From the NCBI GenBank assembly GCA_964455905.1, contig CAYVYN010000008.1, forward strand, positions 1 to 64,000: DNA of 64,000 nucleotides. The letters are read 5' to 3'. Every line of letters starts with the position of its first letter. The first letter of the stretch is position 1. The DNA is from CAIJXB01 sp964455905 (GTDB lineage Bacteria; Chlamydiota; Chlamydiia; Chlamydiales; Rhabdochlamydiaceae). Below are positions 14,994-24,367 of this stretch, in pieces. The translations under genes were made by a program, and so were the position numbers. The notes under the pieces were generated by a model, which was not told the origin of the DNA, did no database searches, and worked only from the letters and a program-made list of their open reading frames with translations.

Positions 14994-15147
14994 AGTTTTT
15001 ACTGCAGTTTCATCCAGTCTAGTGCGTAAATACTGCGTAATTGAGCTTTACGTAGCTGAATTTTTCGATGTGAATTTATAGGTGTATGTCGAAACAAAAG
15101 GCTTCAGTCGCAAAACTGAAGCCTTAAAATTGGATGGAGGTGGAGAG
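14994..15147 (+). repeat. Direct repeat, ssrA-proximal copy
   Basis: It matches 11525-11682 over its whole length. It covers the last bases of ssrA, its terminator and ~100 bp beyond. The two copies bound a 3.3-kb segment with PhnA-like, acr3, arsC and tauE genes. Confidence 0.85.
15098..15125 (-). terminator. ssrA terminator
   Basis: Ten-base arms AAGGCTTCAG (15098-15107) and CTGAAGCCTT (15116-15125) lie just downstream of the tmRNA 3' end; on the minus strand TTGTTT follows. A copy exists at 11633-11660. Confidence 0.8.
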
Positions 15148-15500
15148 AATCGAACTCTCGTCCTTAGCAAACGCCACACCAATGACTACATGCTTAGCGC
15201 CTTTTTTTAAAAATGACCTTGATGAAAGGCGCAGCACTTCAGGCCATTTTGTATCTTATATCTCGAACAGCTCCTATGAGATACGGAATTTAGAGCGTTC
15301 ACACCAGGGTTAATGACGATAGATTCTAGCACTCCTGGTCAGGTTCTAGGCTATCGAGCACTCAAAACGGGTTAGGTCTTAAGCAGCTAGAAGAGTTGTA
15401 TCTTCTGCAATTATATTGTTATCGGATGATTAAGGAGGCCAACCGACGTCCTCCGCATGCCACGGGTACTTTGTTTCCAAGTCGAAACCAGTACACCCCC
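15135..15500 (-). ncRNA. ssrA: Transfer-messenger RNA (tmRNA)
   Basis: The RNA starts GGGGGUG...ACUGGUUUCGAC and ends with a T-arm GAGAGUUCGAUUCUC and CACCUCCA; the acceptor ends pair over 7 bp with one GU. A small ORF near 15380-15425 ends in codons for EDTTLLAA then TAA; with GAU as resume codon the tag would be (A)DNNIIAEDTTLLAA. tmRNA rescues stalled ribosomes with SmpB and marks the product for degradation. The length is ~366 nt. CCA is not encoded: the sequence after the discriminator A is UCC. The 3' end is a frequent integration site for islands, and a repeat of it lies 3.5 kb away. Confidence 0.95.
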
Positions 15501-15506
15501 GCTCTG

Positions 15507-15512
15507 ATTGTA
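15507..15512 (-). promoter_or_regulatory. ssrA -10 element
   Basis: TACAAT on the minus strand, six bases ahead of the mature 5' end of tmRNA. No clear -35 was recognised. Confidence 0.55.
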
Positions 15513-15655
15513 TCAGAAAGTAGATTAAATAGAGGTTTTTTTTCTGTAATTTTCTCATGTCATTAATAATCAGAAGGTTTCGCTTTTGGTGGAAAGAAAC
15601 CCCTATATGAATTAGAATTTTGAGTAATTTTTTTATCTAGGAGTTTGACAATACC

Positions 15656-18600
15656 ATGTTTGAACATACACAAGACTCATTTCCTCATAAAGAGGAGACC
15701 GTTTTATCTTTTTGGGAAAAGGAGAAGATTTTTGAAAAAACAATGTTAAATAGGTCTAAAGCTCCTTTATTTTCATTTTATGATGGACCTCCTTTTGCTA
15801 CAGGACTTCCCCACTACGGACATATTTTAGCTGGTACAATTAAGGATGTAATTCCTAGGTATAAAACTATGAAGGGATTTAATGTCCCAAGAAGATTTGG
15901 CTGGGATTGCCATGGGCTTCCTGTGGAAAACGAAATTGAAAAAGCGAAGAATCTTTCAGGAGCATCTTCTATAGAGTCTTTTGGTATTGCTAATTTTAAT
16001 GAAGAGTGTAGGTCGATTGTTCTTCGCTATACCGATGAGTGGAAACGTACTGTTAATAGAATGGGGCGTTGGGTCTCTTTTGAAAATACCTATCGAACGA
16101 TGGATCTTACTTTTATGGAGTCTGTTTGGTGGGTTTTTGGACAGCTTTTTGAAAAAGGCCTTGTTTACGAAGGTTTTAAAGTCATGCCTTTTTCTACTAA
16201 ATTAGGAACACCTCTTTCTAACTTTGAAGCGAATTTAAATTACAAGGAAGTAGATGATCCATCTCTAACGGTATTATTTAGTTTGAAAGAAGATTCGAAT
16301 ATTCGATTAGTAGTTTGGACAACAACTCCGTGGACTCTTCCTTCTAACTTAGCTGTTATGGTTAGGGGAGATCTTGAATATGTCAAAGTTCGACAGTTAG
16401 AAACGGGTGTTTTATATATTTTAGGGAAGAAAAGTCTTTCTAAATACTTTAAAGATCCGGCTCTTTATGAAGTCGTTGATACATTTCTAGGTGTTAGTTT
16501 GGTCGGAAAAAAATATGTCCCTTTATTGCCTTATTTTAGTAAGAAAGAAACAGAGGGAGCTTTCCGGGTTATTTTGGAGGATTCGATATCTGAAGAAGAT
16601 GGAAGCGGTCTAGTACATTCAGCTCCAGCATTTGGAGAGGTTGATTTTTTTGCTTGCTTAAGAGAGAAGATTGAACCTGTTTGTCCTGTGGATGGAAATG
16701 GGCGGTTTACTACTGAAGTAACAGATTTTGTTGGTATGTATGTAAAAGATGCTGACAAAGAAATTATTAAGAAGTTGAAGCAAGAAGGTAAGGTTTTACT
16801 CCATACACAACTTCGACATAGGTATCCATTTTGCTGGCGCTCTGATACTCCTCTTATTTATAAAACGGTCCGCACGTGGTTTATTGCGGTGGAGAAAGTT
16901 AAAGATAAGATGCTAAAGGTGAATGAGGAAATTCACTGGATCCCAGGACATATTCAGCACGGTCGTTTTGGAAAATGGCTTGAAAATGCTAGAGATTGGG
17001 CTGTTTCGCGTAATAGATATTGGGGTACTCCGATACCTATTTGGAAAAGTGCTGATGGAGAAATGAGAGTCATTTCTTCCATTGAGCAACTTGAAGAAAA
17101 AACAGGCCAAAAAATTACCGATCTTCACAGACATTTTATTGATCAATTAACCTTTGAAGAAAATGGAAAAGTTTTCCAACGTATTCCTGAAGTTTTTGAT
17201 TGTTGGTTTGAGTCTGGGTCTATGCCATATGCGCAAAATCATTTTCCTTTTGAAAACGCAGAATCAACTATGAATGCGTTGCCAGCAGATTTTATCGCCG
17301 AAGGATTGGATCAAACTAGAGGTTGGTTTTATACGCTAACAGTGCTTTCTTCTGCATTATTTGATAAACCTGCTTTTAAAAATGTCATTGTGAATGGAAT
17401 CCTTCTCGCAGAAGATGGAAATAAAATGTCTAAGAGATTAAAGAACTATCCAGAGCCAGATGCCGTTTTTAATAAGCATGGTGTTGATGCTGTTCGACTT
17501 TATCTTTTGGGTAGTCCAGCTGTCCAAGGAGAGGACTTGCGTTTTTCAGAAAGAGATGTTGAAAGAGTATTACGTCAGACTATTATTCCTTTATGGAATA
17601 GTTTTGTTTTTCTTTCGACATATGCAAAGATATCGGGGTGGACACCTTCTAAAAAGCTAGAAGCTAGTTCCATGAAAACAGAAATTGATAGATGGATGCT
17701 TTCTTTACTACAAAAGACCATTTCTGAAGTAGAAGAGGCCATGGATAGTTATGAGATCAATAGAGCCATTCCTCCTTTTGTAGAATGCATAGATCAATTA
17801 ACGAATTGGTATATTAGAAGAAATAGATCGAGATTTTGGTCTGAAGAGTCTTCTGAGTATCAAAATGATGCATTTGCTACTTTATATGAAGTTATCTTAA
17901 CCCTTTGTCGCGTAATGGCTCCTTTTACGCCTTTTATTACTGAAGTTATTTATCAGCAGCTACGTAAGGAAGAGGATCCAATTTCAGTCCATTTAACAGA
18001 TTTTCCTAAGACAGATTCTTCTTTTAGAGAACCTATTATGGAAAAGGAAATGGCTTTTGTTCAGGCTGTAGTTAGTGGAGGACACGCTCTTCGTAAAGAA
18101 CATAAAATAAAAGTTAGACAGCCGTTAGGAAAAGCTCATATGGTATCTTCTAATAGCGAAGCTTTAGAAGCTTTAAAGAAAATGGAGAATTTAATTGCAG
18201 AAGAGTTGAATGTAAAACAGGTCATATATCATCAAGAGGAAACAGCTTTTGTGGAGCTTATTGCTAAACCTAATTTTAGGGTTCTTGGTAAGAAAGTGGG
18301 TGGTAAAATGAATGCTGTGCATAAAATGATTCTTATGTTTAGCCAAGGACAATTACAGACTTTATTTTCAGGCAAGCCTGTTGATCTCGATGTAGATGGA
18401 GAAAAAATTCAACTTACTTTAGAGGATGTCAATGTAGAACGAAAAGTTCGAGATGGTGTGATTGCCCATTCTTTAGAAGGTCTCACGGTTGCTTTAGACA
18501 CGACACTTAGTCCAGAACTTATCCAAGAAGGTCTTTGTAGAGAAATTATTAACAAGATAAATCTTACAAGAAAAGAGTTGGACTTTGCTATTACAGATAG

Positions 18601-18775
18601 GATTACTGTAGAAATAAAAGGTTCTGATGAAGTTGTAAAATGTTTTGATGTCCATGGTAAATACATCGCAGGAGAGACTCTTATTGTGGGGATCAATTTT
18701 GTTGATGAACTTATCGGTGCTCAGTGTGATCTTGGAACGGAAACTATTATTTTGAGTCTAAATAAAGTAAAATAG
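15656..18775 (+). CDS. ileS: Isoleucyl-tRNA synthetase
   Basis: A 1039-aa class I synthetase. The HIGH motif is HYGH (53-56) after PPFATGLP; GWDCHGLPVENEIEK follows; the KMSKR loop is at 590-594. The editing domain lies between (TTTPWTLPSNLAVMV, VHSAPAFGEVDF), and the tRNA-binding C-terminal region follows. It charges tRNA-Ile in the cytosol. The length and the form of these motifs resemble the long, eukaryote/archaea-like type of Chlamydia rather than the E. coli type. It ends 47 bp before lepB on the opposite strand, sharing a bidirectional terminator; ileS and lepB are also neighbours in Chlamydia. Confidence 0.98.
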   Translation: MFEHTQDSFPHKEETVLSFWEKEKIFEKTMLNRSKAPLFSFYDGPPFATGLPHYGHILAGTIKDVIPRYKTMKGFNVPRRFGWDCHGLPVENEIEKAKNLSGASSIESFGIANFNEECRSIVLRYTDEWKRTVNRMGRWVSFENTYRTMDLTFMESVWWVFGQLFEKGLVYEGFKVMPFSTKLGTPLSNFEANLNYKEVDDPSLTVLFSLKEDSNIRLVVWTTTPWTLPSNLAVMVRGDLEYVKVRQLETGVLYILGKKSLSKYFKDPALYEVVDTFLGVSLVGKKYVPLLPYFSKKETEGAFRVILEDSISEEDGSGLVHSAPAFGEVDFFACLREKIEPVCPVDGNGRFTTEVTDFVGMYVKDADKEIIKKLKQEGKVLLHTQLRHRYPFCWRSDTPLIYKTVRTWFIAVEKVKDKMLKVNEEIHWIPGHIQHGRFGKWLENARDWAVSRNRYWGTPIPIWKSADGEMRVISSIEQLEEKTGQKITDLHRHFIDQLTFEENGKVFQRIPEVFDCWFESGSMPYAQNHFPFENAESTMNALPADFIAEGLDQTRGWFYTLTVLSSALFDKPAFKNVIVNGILLAEDGNKMSKRLKNYPEPDAVFNKHGVDAVRLYLLGSPAVQGEDLRFSERDVERVLRQTIIPLWNSFVFLSTYAKISGWTPSKKLEASSMKTEIDRWMLSLLQKTISEVEEAMDSYEINRAIPPFVECIDQLTNWYIRRNRSRFWSEESSEYQNDAFATLYEVILTLCRVMAPFTPFITEVIYQQLRKEEDPISVHLTDFPKTDSSFREPIMEKEMAFVQAVVSGGHALRKEHKIKVRQPLGKAHMVSSNSEALEALKKMENLIAEELNVKQVIYHQEETAFVELIAKPNFRVLGKKVGGKMNAVHKMILMFSQGQLQTLFSGKPVDLDVDGEKIQLTLEDVNVERKVRDGVIAHSLEGLTVALDTTLSPELIQEGLCREIINKINLTRKELDFAITDRITVEIKGSDEVVKCFDVHGKYIAGETLIVGINFVDELIGAQCDLGTETIILSLNKVK

Positions 18776-18783
18776 CACTGTAA

Positions 18784-18819
18784 TTAAAAGGCCTTATTAC
18801 TAAGGCCTTTTAATTTTTT
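18784..18819. terminator. Bidirectional terminator between ileS and lepB
   Basis: Perfect 13-bp arms TTAAAAGGCCTTA (18784-18796) and TAAGGCCTTTTAA (18801-18813) are followed by six T on the plus strand, with an A-rich left side for the minus strand. Confidence 0.9.
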
Positions 18820-18822
18820 AGA

Positions 18823-20688
18823 TTATAATTTTGGTATTTTATTTTTTCTTCTTTGGATGAAAAGGGATGTCCCAATTGCGATTCCGGCAATAACCCATAC
18901 GATACTTCTTGGTAGATTAAATAAAGGATATGCAGGCTGGTTGGGTGAACCAAAACGGCTGCCTGGAGGCCATATAATCCAATCCGGCACCCCTCTTAGG
19001 TTTTCTTGTGGTACAAATCCAAATTCTCTACTATCAGCGCTTACAGCGTGATTATCCCCTAGAGCTAAGTACATCTTTTCAGGAATAGTCAACCCAAATT
19101 GTTTGATGAAATCTTTATCTAAACTTCCATCAGGAAGCAACGGTGATCCGTTGTCTTGAAATGGCGTATATGGATACTGCTTTGGGGCACTATTTTTTCT
19201 AGTTATTTCTTTTAGGTTGAATTCTATCAAAGTGGGGTCTTCTGATGTGAAAATCGGAGCTCCCATTGTGTAGAGATCTTTGTTTCTAAAATATACGTAA
19301 CGCATAGGAAAATAGGGTGTGTATTTGCTTTGAGGTTCAAATCTAGTATCAAACACCATTCCTAAGTTATAAAGAAGTTGAGTTTTTTCTGGACTAAACT
19401 GATAAAGAGGATGGCTTTCATCTAACTCTAGCGCAATACCTTGAAAAGATATTTTGTAAGCTTTTCCATAGTAAAATTCGTACATTCCGTCTGGCACATG
19501 AGGTAGTTTAGGCAGAAAGGGACTTTTTAACATGCTTTCTGGCAACCCGTATTGATAAGCTTGGCCATTTTTTACGATAAATCGAACAGTGTATAGATTC
19601 TTGAAGAGATTTTGTAAATGAGAGTCGCTAAGGGGGATTAAAGAGGAGCTAAGATCTAACGTTGGTCTCATTCTTCCTCGACCATCTTTTCTAATTTTTA
19701 AATTCTCTAGACTTGGATGATGGATTATTTCTAAATAATAATTACTAAAAGGAAGGCTTTCAATCGTTTCATTTGAAAATTGTAAAGCTTGCTGTTTATT
19801 TAAAATTCTAGACATTCCAAAGTTTTTTATTCCCCAAAAATCAGCGTATTGATTTTTGTGAGAAGGGTCATTTAATAGTAATTCACCAGTTGGCTGATTT
19901 TTACTTGTTAAAGAAAGCTTGATGGCAGGTTCGTTCATTTGGCGCATATACACAGGCGAAAAAATGCCGTTAGAGGCATAGCTGGGTGTTGAAACCTTGC
20001 CTTCAAATTGGAGAAAAGGGATGTGTTCTATGTGCTTTAGGCTTTCTATCTGTAATTCAGGGGAGATGTCATTGCCTTCCTTGTCCATTCCATAAATAAG
20101 ACCTCCATAAAAGTATAGGGTGTCACCAGGCTTTCCTATTAATCTTTTTACGTATTGTTTTTTTGCGGGAAATAGATAGAAATATCTTGTGTTAACGTCT
20201 CTAATATCCATATCTTCGCCTGTAAATACGACTATTCCATTTCTTTTCACAAGATCGGGGGAGAAAAATAAATGGTCAGTGCTTAGAGGGATATTAATTC
20301 CAAACGCAGTCTTACTCACTAAGAGTCTGTCTTTTTCTTTGAGAGTTGGTCTCATCGACCCTGTTGGGATTTCGTAGGGCTCAAACCAGACTTGTCTAAT
20401 AAGGATAGCAAGCGCTAGGGCAACAGTTAAGGCTACAACAAGGCTTTTTCCTTTTTCTAAAGGTGTTTTTCCTAAAAGAGATCCAGCAAGTGCTTCTAGT
20501 TCTTTAGCCTTTTTTTGGGAAAGGATTTCGTTTTTTGCCAGAATAGCTTCTTGAAGCTCTTTAAGAGCGTTTTCTAGGATAACTTTGCTTTCGTTTGAAA
20601 GGTTTTTCTTTGCTTTATAAAGATGATAGTTGTGTTTGAAAATCCGATTGCATTTTCTTATTCGAAAGAATGAAAGTACTTTTTTCAT
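18823..20688 (-). CDS. lepB: Signal peptidase I (large chlamydial type)
   Basis: A 621-aa inner-membrane protease that removes signal peptides from exported proteins. A membrane segment lies at ~83-98 (VVALTVALALAILIRQV). Box B gives the catalytic serine S111 (PTGSMRPTL), box D the lysine K181 (YVKRLIGKPGD), box E GDNHAVSADSREFG near the end, and a second hydrophobic segment (IVWVIAGIAIGTSLFI) precedes a basic tail. E. coli LepB is ~324 aa; the ~300 extra residues between boxes D and E are shared with the large enzyme of Chlamydia. The N-terminal ~80 residues are basic and helical, likely cytosolic. Confidence 0.96.
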   Translation of the reverse strand: MKKVLSFFRIRKCNRIFKHNYHLYKAKKNLSNESKVILENALKELQEAILAKNEILSQKKAKELEALAGSLLGKTPLEKGKSLVVALTVALALAILIRQVWFEPYEIPTGSMRPTLKEKDRLLVSKTAFGINIPLSTDHLFFSPDLVKRNGIVVFTGEDMDIRDVNTRYFYLFPAKKQYVKRLIGKPGDTLYFYGGLIYGMDKEGNDISPELQIESLKHIEHIPFLQFEGKVSTPSYASNGIFSPVYMRQMNEPAIKLSLTSKNQPTGELLLNDPSHKNQYADFWGIKNFGMSRILNKQQALQFSNETIESLPFSNYYLEIIHHPSLENLKIRKDGRGRMRPTLDLSSSLIPLSDSHLQNLFKNLYTVRFIVKNGQAYQYGLPESMLKSPFLPKLPHVPDGMYEFYYGKAYKISFQGIALELDESHPLYQFSPEKTQLLYNLGMVFDTRFEPQSKYTPYFPMRYVYFRNKDLYTMGAPIFTSEDPTLIEFNLKEITRKNSAPKQYPYTPFQDNGSPLLPDGSLDKDFIKQFGLTIPEKMYLALGDNHAVSADSREFGFVPQENLRGVPDWIIWPPGSRFGSPNQPAYPLFNLPRSIVWVIAGIAIGTSLFIQRRKNKIPKL

Positions 20689-20727
20689 ACGAAGCCCCCC
20701 GTTTAGACTTGGTACACTGTAAAGAAT

Positions 20728-21387
20728 TTATGAAATACGGGCAAGATCTATAATTTTCTGTAAAAGCTTGGAGAAAAAATCCTTTTTATAGATCTTTTTC
20801 TCAAGGAGAACGACACTTGGATGCGTTGGATCTGCCTCGTAGGCATTTGCATAACATTCTTTTGCCGAGGAGATGTCTTTTATGGCTAGGTAATATTGTC
20901 CAATTAGAGTCATAAATCCTCTATATTCAGAAACGTGAAAAGATTCTTTTGAAGGGAAAAGTTTTTTTAGGTTGAAAGAAGGGAATATGATGGGGATTTC
21001 TTTTAGATTTTTTTTTCTTAGGCATTGATCTGCATAGTTAATTTTAGCAAAAAAATAGGTGGGATGTTTTTGATAAGATTCGTATATAAGGTCTTCCGCC
21101 TTACCTACCTGTTTGTGTTTTAAATGAAGATACGTCAGAAGATTGTCAATTATAGGGTTATCAGGATCTTCTTTTTTCCATTCCAATACGGTAGGATATG
21201 CTGCTTTTGGATTCATTTGCGCTTCTTCTAACATTTTTTGAAAATTAGATACGCTGCGTTTTTCTTTTTTAAAGTGTTGCTGTATTTGCGTTGCATTTTC
21301 TTCGTAGCAGACCTTAACTCCCTTAATGATTAAATAGGAAAGAGGAAATGTGCTGACAAAGTGAGGGCTTTTTATTTTTGTATTCAT
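20728..21387 (-). CDS. TPR-like protein
   Basis: A 219-aa protein of unknown function. It is helical with tetratricopeptide-like pairs: AAYPTVLEWKKEDPDNPIID, KAEDLIYESYQKHPTYFFAK and GQYYLAIKDISSAKECYANA then YEADPTHPSVV, the last being a good TPR unit. There is no signal peptide; a hydrophobic patch near residues 12-22 is short. It lies 39 bp downstream of no gene on its own strand but 40 bp upstream of lepB, in the same direction, so the two may be co-transcribed. A chaperone or scaffold role is possible but not shown. Confidence 0.75.
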   Translation of the reverse strand: MNTKIKSPHFVSTFPLSYLIIKGVKVCYEENATQIQQHFKKEKRSVSNFQKMLEEAQMNPKAAYPTVLEWKKEDPDNPIIDNLLTYLHLKHKQVGKAEDLIYESYQKHPTYFFAKINYADQCLRKKNLKEIPIIFPSFNLKKLFPSKESFHVSEYRGFMTLIGQYYLAIKDISSAKECYANAYEADPTHPSVVLLEKKIYKKDFFSKLLQKIIDLARIS

Positions 21388-21691
21388 AGTTTTAGGATTG
21401 TTCCAGAATAGCAGGAAACTGACAAGAAAAAATCGAAAAATATCTTTTGGTTTTTTGTGGAAAACTTGTTCATAAGATAAATGTTTTCTCTATGGTTTTT
21501 TTGCTTTTTTTTGACTGAATCATCTTGGGTGATTTTTTTTAGTGTGGATGCTATTTTTAAGTTGTTGTGTATTAGCTGTTTGCGTATTTGTTATTTTTTT
21601 TTATTCCATGAAGTTTGTGGATTTTTTTTGAGTTTTTTTTGTTCATAACTTTAAGGAAAACTCTATTATTTCTGCTTTAACGAGCTGATTT
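21388..21691. other. AT-rich gene-free interval
   Basis: Long runs of T (on the plus strand) and no ORF, repeat or RNA gene that I recognise. It probably holds the promoter of the TPR gene. Confidence 0.5.
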
Positions 21692-22711
21692 TTAAGGAGT
21701 CCAGGTAAAAAAGTCTTCAGATTCTGCAGGAAATCCATTAGGAATTCCTAGCGAATTTTCAGGTACTAAAACCCATTTATATTTGTGATCTTTTCTAAAA
21801 ACTTTTGAAAGGTCCGAATTTTTTATTTGAAACGAGAGAGATTCTTTTACGTCTTTTTTTTCGAAAGTAAATGGAATGGGTCCAATGCGCTCTGAGGGTA
21901 AAACAAGATCAAAAGCAAAAAGTGAAAATTTTTTGTAGTAGGCTGGTGATTTGATTGAAAGTTCTACGAAGTCTTGTGTTTTAGTGATTTGTTTGGTGAT
22001 TTGAGCAGGTCTTCTAGGTAGTGAACTTTTTATAAAAGAGGAAAGATTTTTTCCCGTGTGAATTATTTTAATTGCATAACTAAAGTGTCCGTTGTTGGCT
22101 TCGATCCAAAGGGGAAATGCTGTTGTATCCTCAGACGGAAAGTATAAAGTAATTTGACAAGAAGAAAGAAGGGTTTCATCTTTAGGCCAGGAGCCTCTCC
22201 ATGCATCACAGGGGAGTTTTGTCTTTGTTCCATTTATAAGTAGAGCAGGGTTCCAAAAAGGCCTTTGATCTAATTCTCCGCTACTAGGAGAAGGTCCTAT
22301 TTTTTTTCTTTCCGTTGGTGGTACCCTTGAAAGTTTTAAAGACAGTAACCCTGAAAGGAAATGTTCAGATTCTTCTAGGTAAAGCCACCCTTTTTTAGAA
22401 AAAGAATAACATTCTATGAGTTCTAAAGAGTCAGCATCTATTTCATATTGTGTCCAGGAGGTGTGTCCTTTAGCTCCTTCTGCCATCCAAGTTTCCCAAC
22501 TTTGTTTTTTTGTAGAGATCTTATTTGTTGGGATGGTTACTTCTTCTAAAATGATAGATTCTTTTTGAACTTCTCGGACAAGTAGTAGTGAAAAGTTTTT
22601 ATCTTGTTCTGTAACAATGTATTCGCCTTTTTTTGCATTAAATAAGCGGTCAGCCATTGTAAAAGAGCTTAAAAAAAAGAAGCACAACAAAAGGAAGTTA
22701 AAAAAATACAT
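21692..22711 (-). CDS. Exported protein of unknown function
   Basis: About 339 aa from the ATG at 22711; an upstream in-frame GTG (22735) would add eight residues before a normal signal peptide (MYFFNFLLLCFFFLSSFTMA), so the ATG, with AGGAA ahead, is preferred. The mature part is beta-rich with no domain I can name: EYIVTEQDKNFSLLLVREVQ, a tryptophan-rich stretch SWETWMAEGAKGHTSWTQYE, an FWNPALLING stretch and a final KYKWVLVPENSLGIPNGFPA. It has one pair of cysteines in the mature part. It is likely periplasmic or surface-exposed. It may be a lineage-specific chlamydial protein; I do not recognise a family. Confidence 0.7.
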   Translation of the reverse strand: MYFFNFLLLCFFFLSSFTMADRLFNAKKGEYIVTEQDKNFSLLLVREVQKESIILEEVTIPTNKISTKKQSWETWMAEGAKGHTSWTQYEIDADSLELIECYSFSKKGWLYLEESEHFLSGLLSLKLSRVPPTERKKIGPSPSSGELDQRPFWNPALLINGTKTKLPCDAWRGSWPKDETLLSSCQITLYFPSEDTTAFPLWIEANNGHFSYAIKIIHTGKNLSSFIKSSLPRRPAQITKQITKTQDFVELSIKSPAYYKKFSLFAFDLVLPSERIGPIPFTFEKKDVKESLSFQIKNSDLSKVFRKDHKYKWVLVPENSLGIPNGFPAESEDFFTWTP

Positions 22712-22952
22712 GAGGGCAAATTCCTGTAATTTCACATGAAACCGGATTATACAAAAATTCTATTTAATTGAATAGATAATAAAAAGAACTAGTTTTGTTA
22801 ATTGCAGGTGTTCGTTTTTGTTAAATGATAGATTTTTTGATTAAGTGATTAATTTTTATTTTTTTAGAAGGGAGTTGTAAGATTTATTTGCTTTTTCTAA
22901 ATTCGTGATTTAGTTTAACATGTAGTTTACTTAAGACCTAGGGAGAGCTTTA

Positions 22953-24299
22953 ATGGATTTTTTATTGAAATTTTTCAAGTCAGCGCCGTATCTTCCTGAA
23001 ATTACTGATCAAGAGGAAGTCAAAGTAAAATATAAGTATTGGCGTATTCGAATCATGTATTCGATGTTTATTGGCTATGCTTTGTATTATTTGACGAGAA
23101 AAAGTTTTAGTGTTGTGATGCCTGGAATTATGCAAGAGCTTCAGTTGGACAAATCCCAACTGGGTATTATGGCTACGGTACTTTCTCTTACCTATGGATT
23201 GAGTAAATTTTTTAGTGGTGTTATTTCTGATCAGTCTAATCCCCGTTATTTTATGGCTTTTGGCCTTATTCTTACTGGTATTTTTAATATCTTTGTTGGG
23301 TTGTCTTCTTCTTTGTGGTTTTTTGCTTTTTTTTGGGGGCTTAATGGACTTTTTCAGGGATTTGGATGGCCGCCTTGTGTGAAATTACTTTCCCATTGGT
23401 ATTCTCATTCTGAACGAGGTTCTTGGTGGTCTAGTTGGGCTGTTTCCCAGAATGTTGGAGGTTTTGTTACGCCTTGGGTTGTTGGCTTATGTCTTACGTA
23501 TTTAGGGTGGAGATATGCTATGTTTGTCCCTGGGATAATTTGTATTCTAGGCGGTTTTTTCTTGATTAATCGCCTTGCCGATGTTCCAAGATCATTAGGG
23601 TTACCTACTATTGAAAAATTTCGTAATGATTATATTGATCAAAAGAAGACAGATGACGACGAGGTACAGCTTACAAGTAAAGCAAGGATGCTAAGCGTCT
23701 TAAAAAATAAATATATTTGGATATTAGCTATAGCCTATTTTTTTATTTATTTTATTCGCACAGGACTGGAATGGACGACCCTTTTTCTTGTCGAATCTAA
23801 AGGTTATAGTATTTTGGCGGCAAGTGGTATGACATCTCTTGTTGAAGCGGGAGGTTTTTTAGGAATGCTTTCTGCTGGATGGTTGTCAGATCGGCTTTTT
23901 AAAGCAAGAAGAGGGCCTATTAATATTATTTTTGCCACTTTCTTATTTGTTGCTCTTGGAAGTTTTTGGCTTTTTGCAGGACACTACAGCTGGCTAGATT
24001 CAGCTCTTATATTTATGATAGGCTTTTCTATTTTTGGACCTCAAATGCTTATTGGTGTCGCAGTTGCTGAACTTGCTCATAAAAATGCTACAGCTACTGC
24101 AACAGGCTTAGCTGGGTGGGTTGCTTATGTGGGTTCTGCCACAGCAGGCTTCCCTTTGGGTAAAATTATTGATTCATTTGGATGGGAAGGTTTTTTTGTC
24201 TCAATGTCTATGAGTGCAGTTGCGTCTGTCTTGCTACTACTTCCTCTTTGGGGGGTTACTCGAGCAAGTCTCTCTTCATCTAAAGCCTCGACTACTTGA
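22953..24299 (+). CDS. uhpC: UhpC/GlpT-type sugar-phosphate antiporter
   Basis: A 448-aa MFS transporter with 12 predicted segments. The organophosphate:phosphate antiporter signatures are clear: YALYYLTRKSFSVVMPGIMQ, SKFFSGVISDQSNPRYFMAF, GLNGLFQGFGWPPCVKLLSH and WWSSWAVSQNVGGF. In Chlamydia the homologue takes up glucose-6-phosphate from the host in exchange for phosphate; the same role is likely here but glycerol-3-phosphate cannot be excluded. The start is the ATG at 22953, with GGGAGAG upstream. The stop lies inside a terminator hairpin. Confidence 0.93.
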   Translation: MDFLLKFFKSAPYLPEITDQEEVKVKYKYWRIRIMYSMFIGYALYYLTRKSFSVVMPGIMQELQLDKSQLGIMATVLSLTYGLSKFFSGVISDQSNPRYFMAFGLILTGIFNIFVGLSSSLWFFAFFWGLNGLFQGFGWPPCVKLLSHWYSHSERGSWWSSWAVSQNVGGFVTPWVVGLCLTYLGWRYAMFVPGIICILGGFFLINRLADVPRSLGLPTIEKFRNDYIDQKKTDDDEVQLTSKARMLSVLKNKYIWILAIAYFFIYFIRTGLEWTTLFLVESKGYSILAASGMTSLVEAGGFLGMLSAGWLSDRLFKARRGPINIIFATFLFVALGSFWLFAGHYSWLDSALIFMIGFSIFGPQMLIGVAVAELAHKNATATATGLAGWVAYVGSATAGFPLGKIIDSFGWEGFFVSMSMSAVASVLLLLPLWGVTRASLSSSKASTT

Positions 24300-24320
24300 G
24301 AATGGGATTTCTCAATTTTT
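24296..24320 (+). terminator. Terminator of the uhpC-like gene
   Basis: TTGAGAA (24296-24302), a six-base loop, TTCTCAA (24309-24315), then five T. The left arm overlaps the stop codon. Confidence 0.7.
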
Positions 24321-24367
24321 CAAGTAGCTGAAATTAAAATTAAATCTATATTTGTTAGGGGTTTTTT

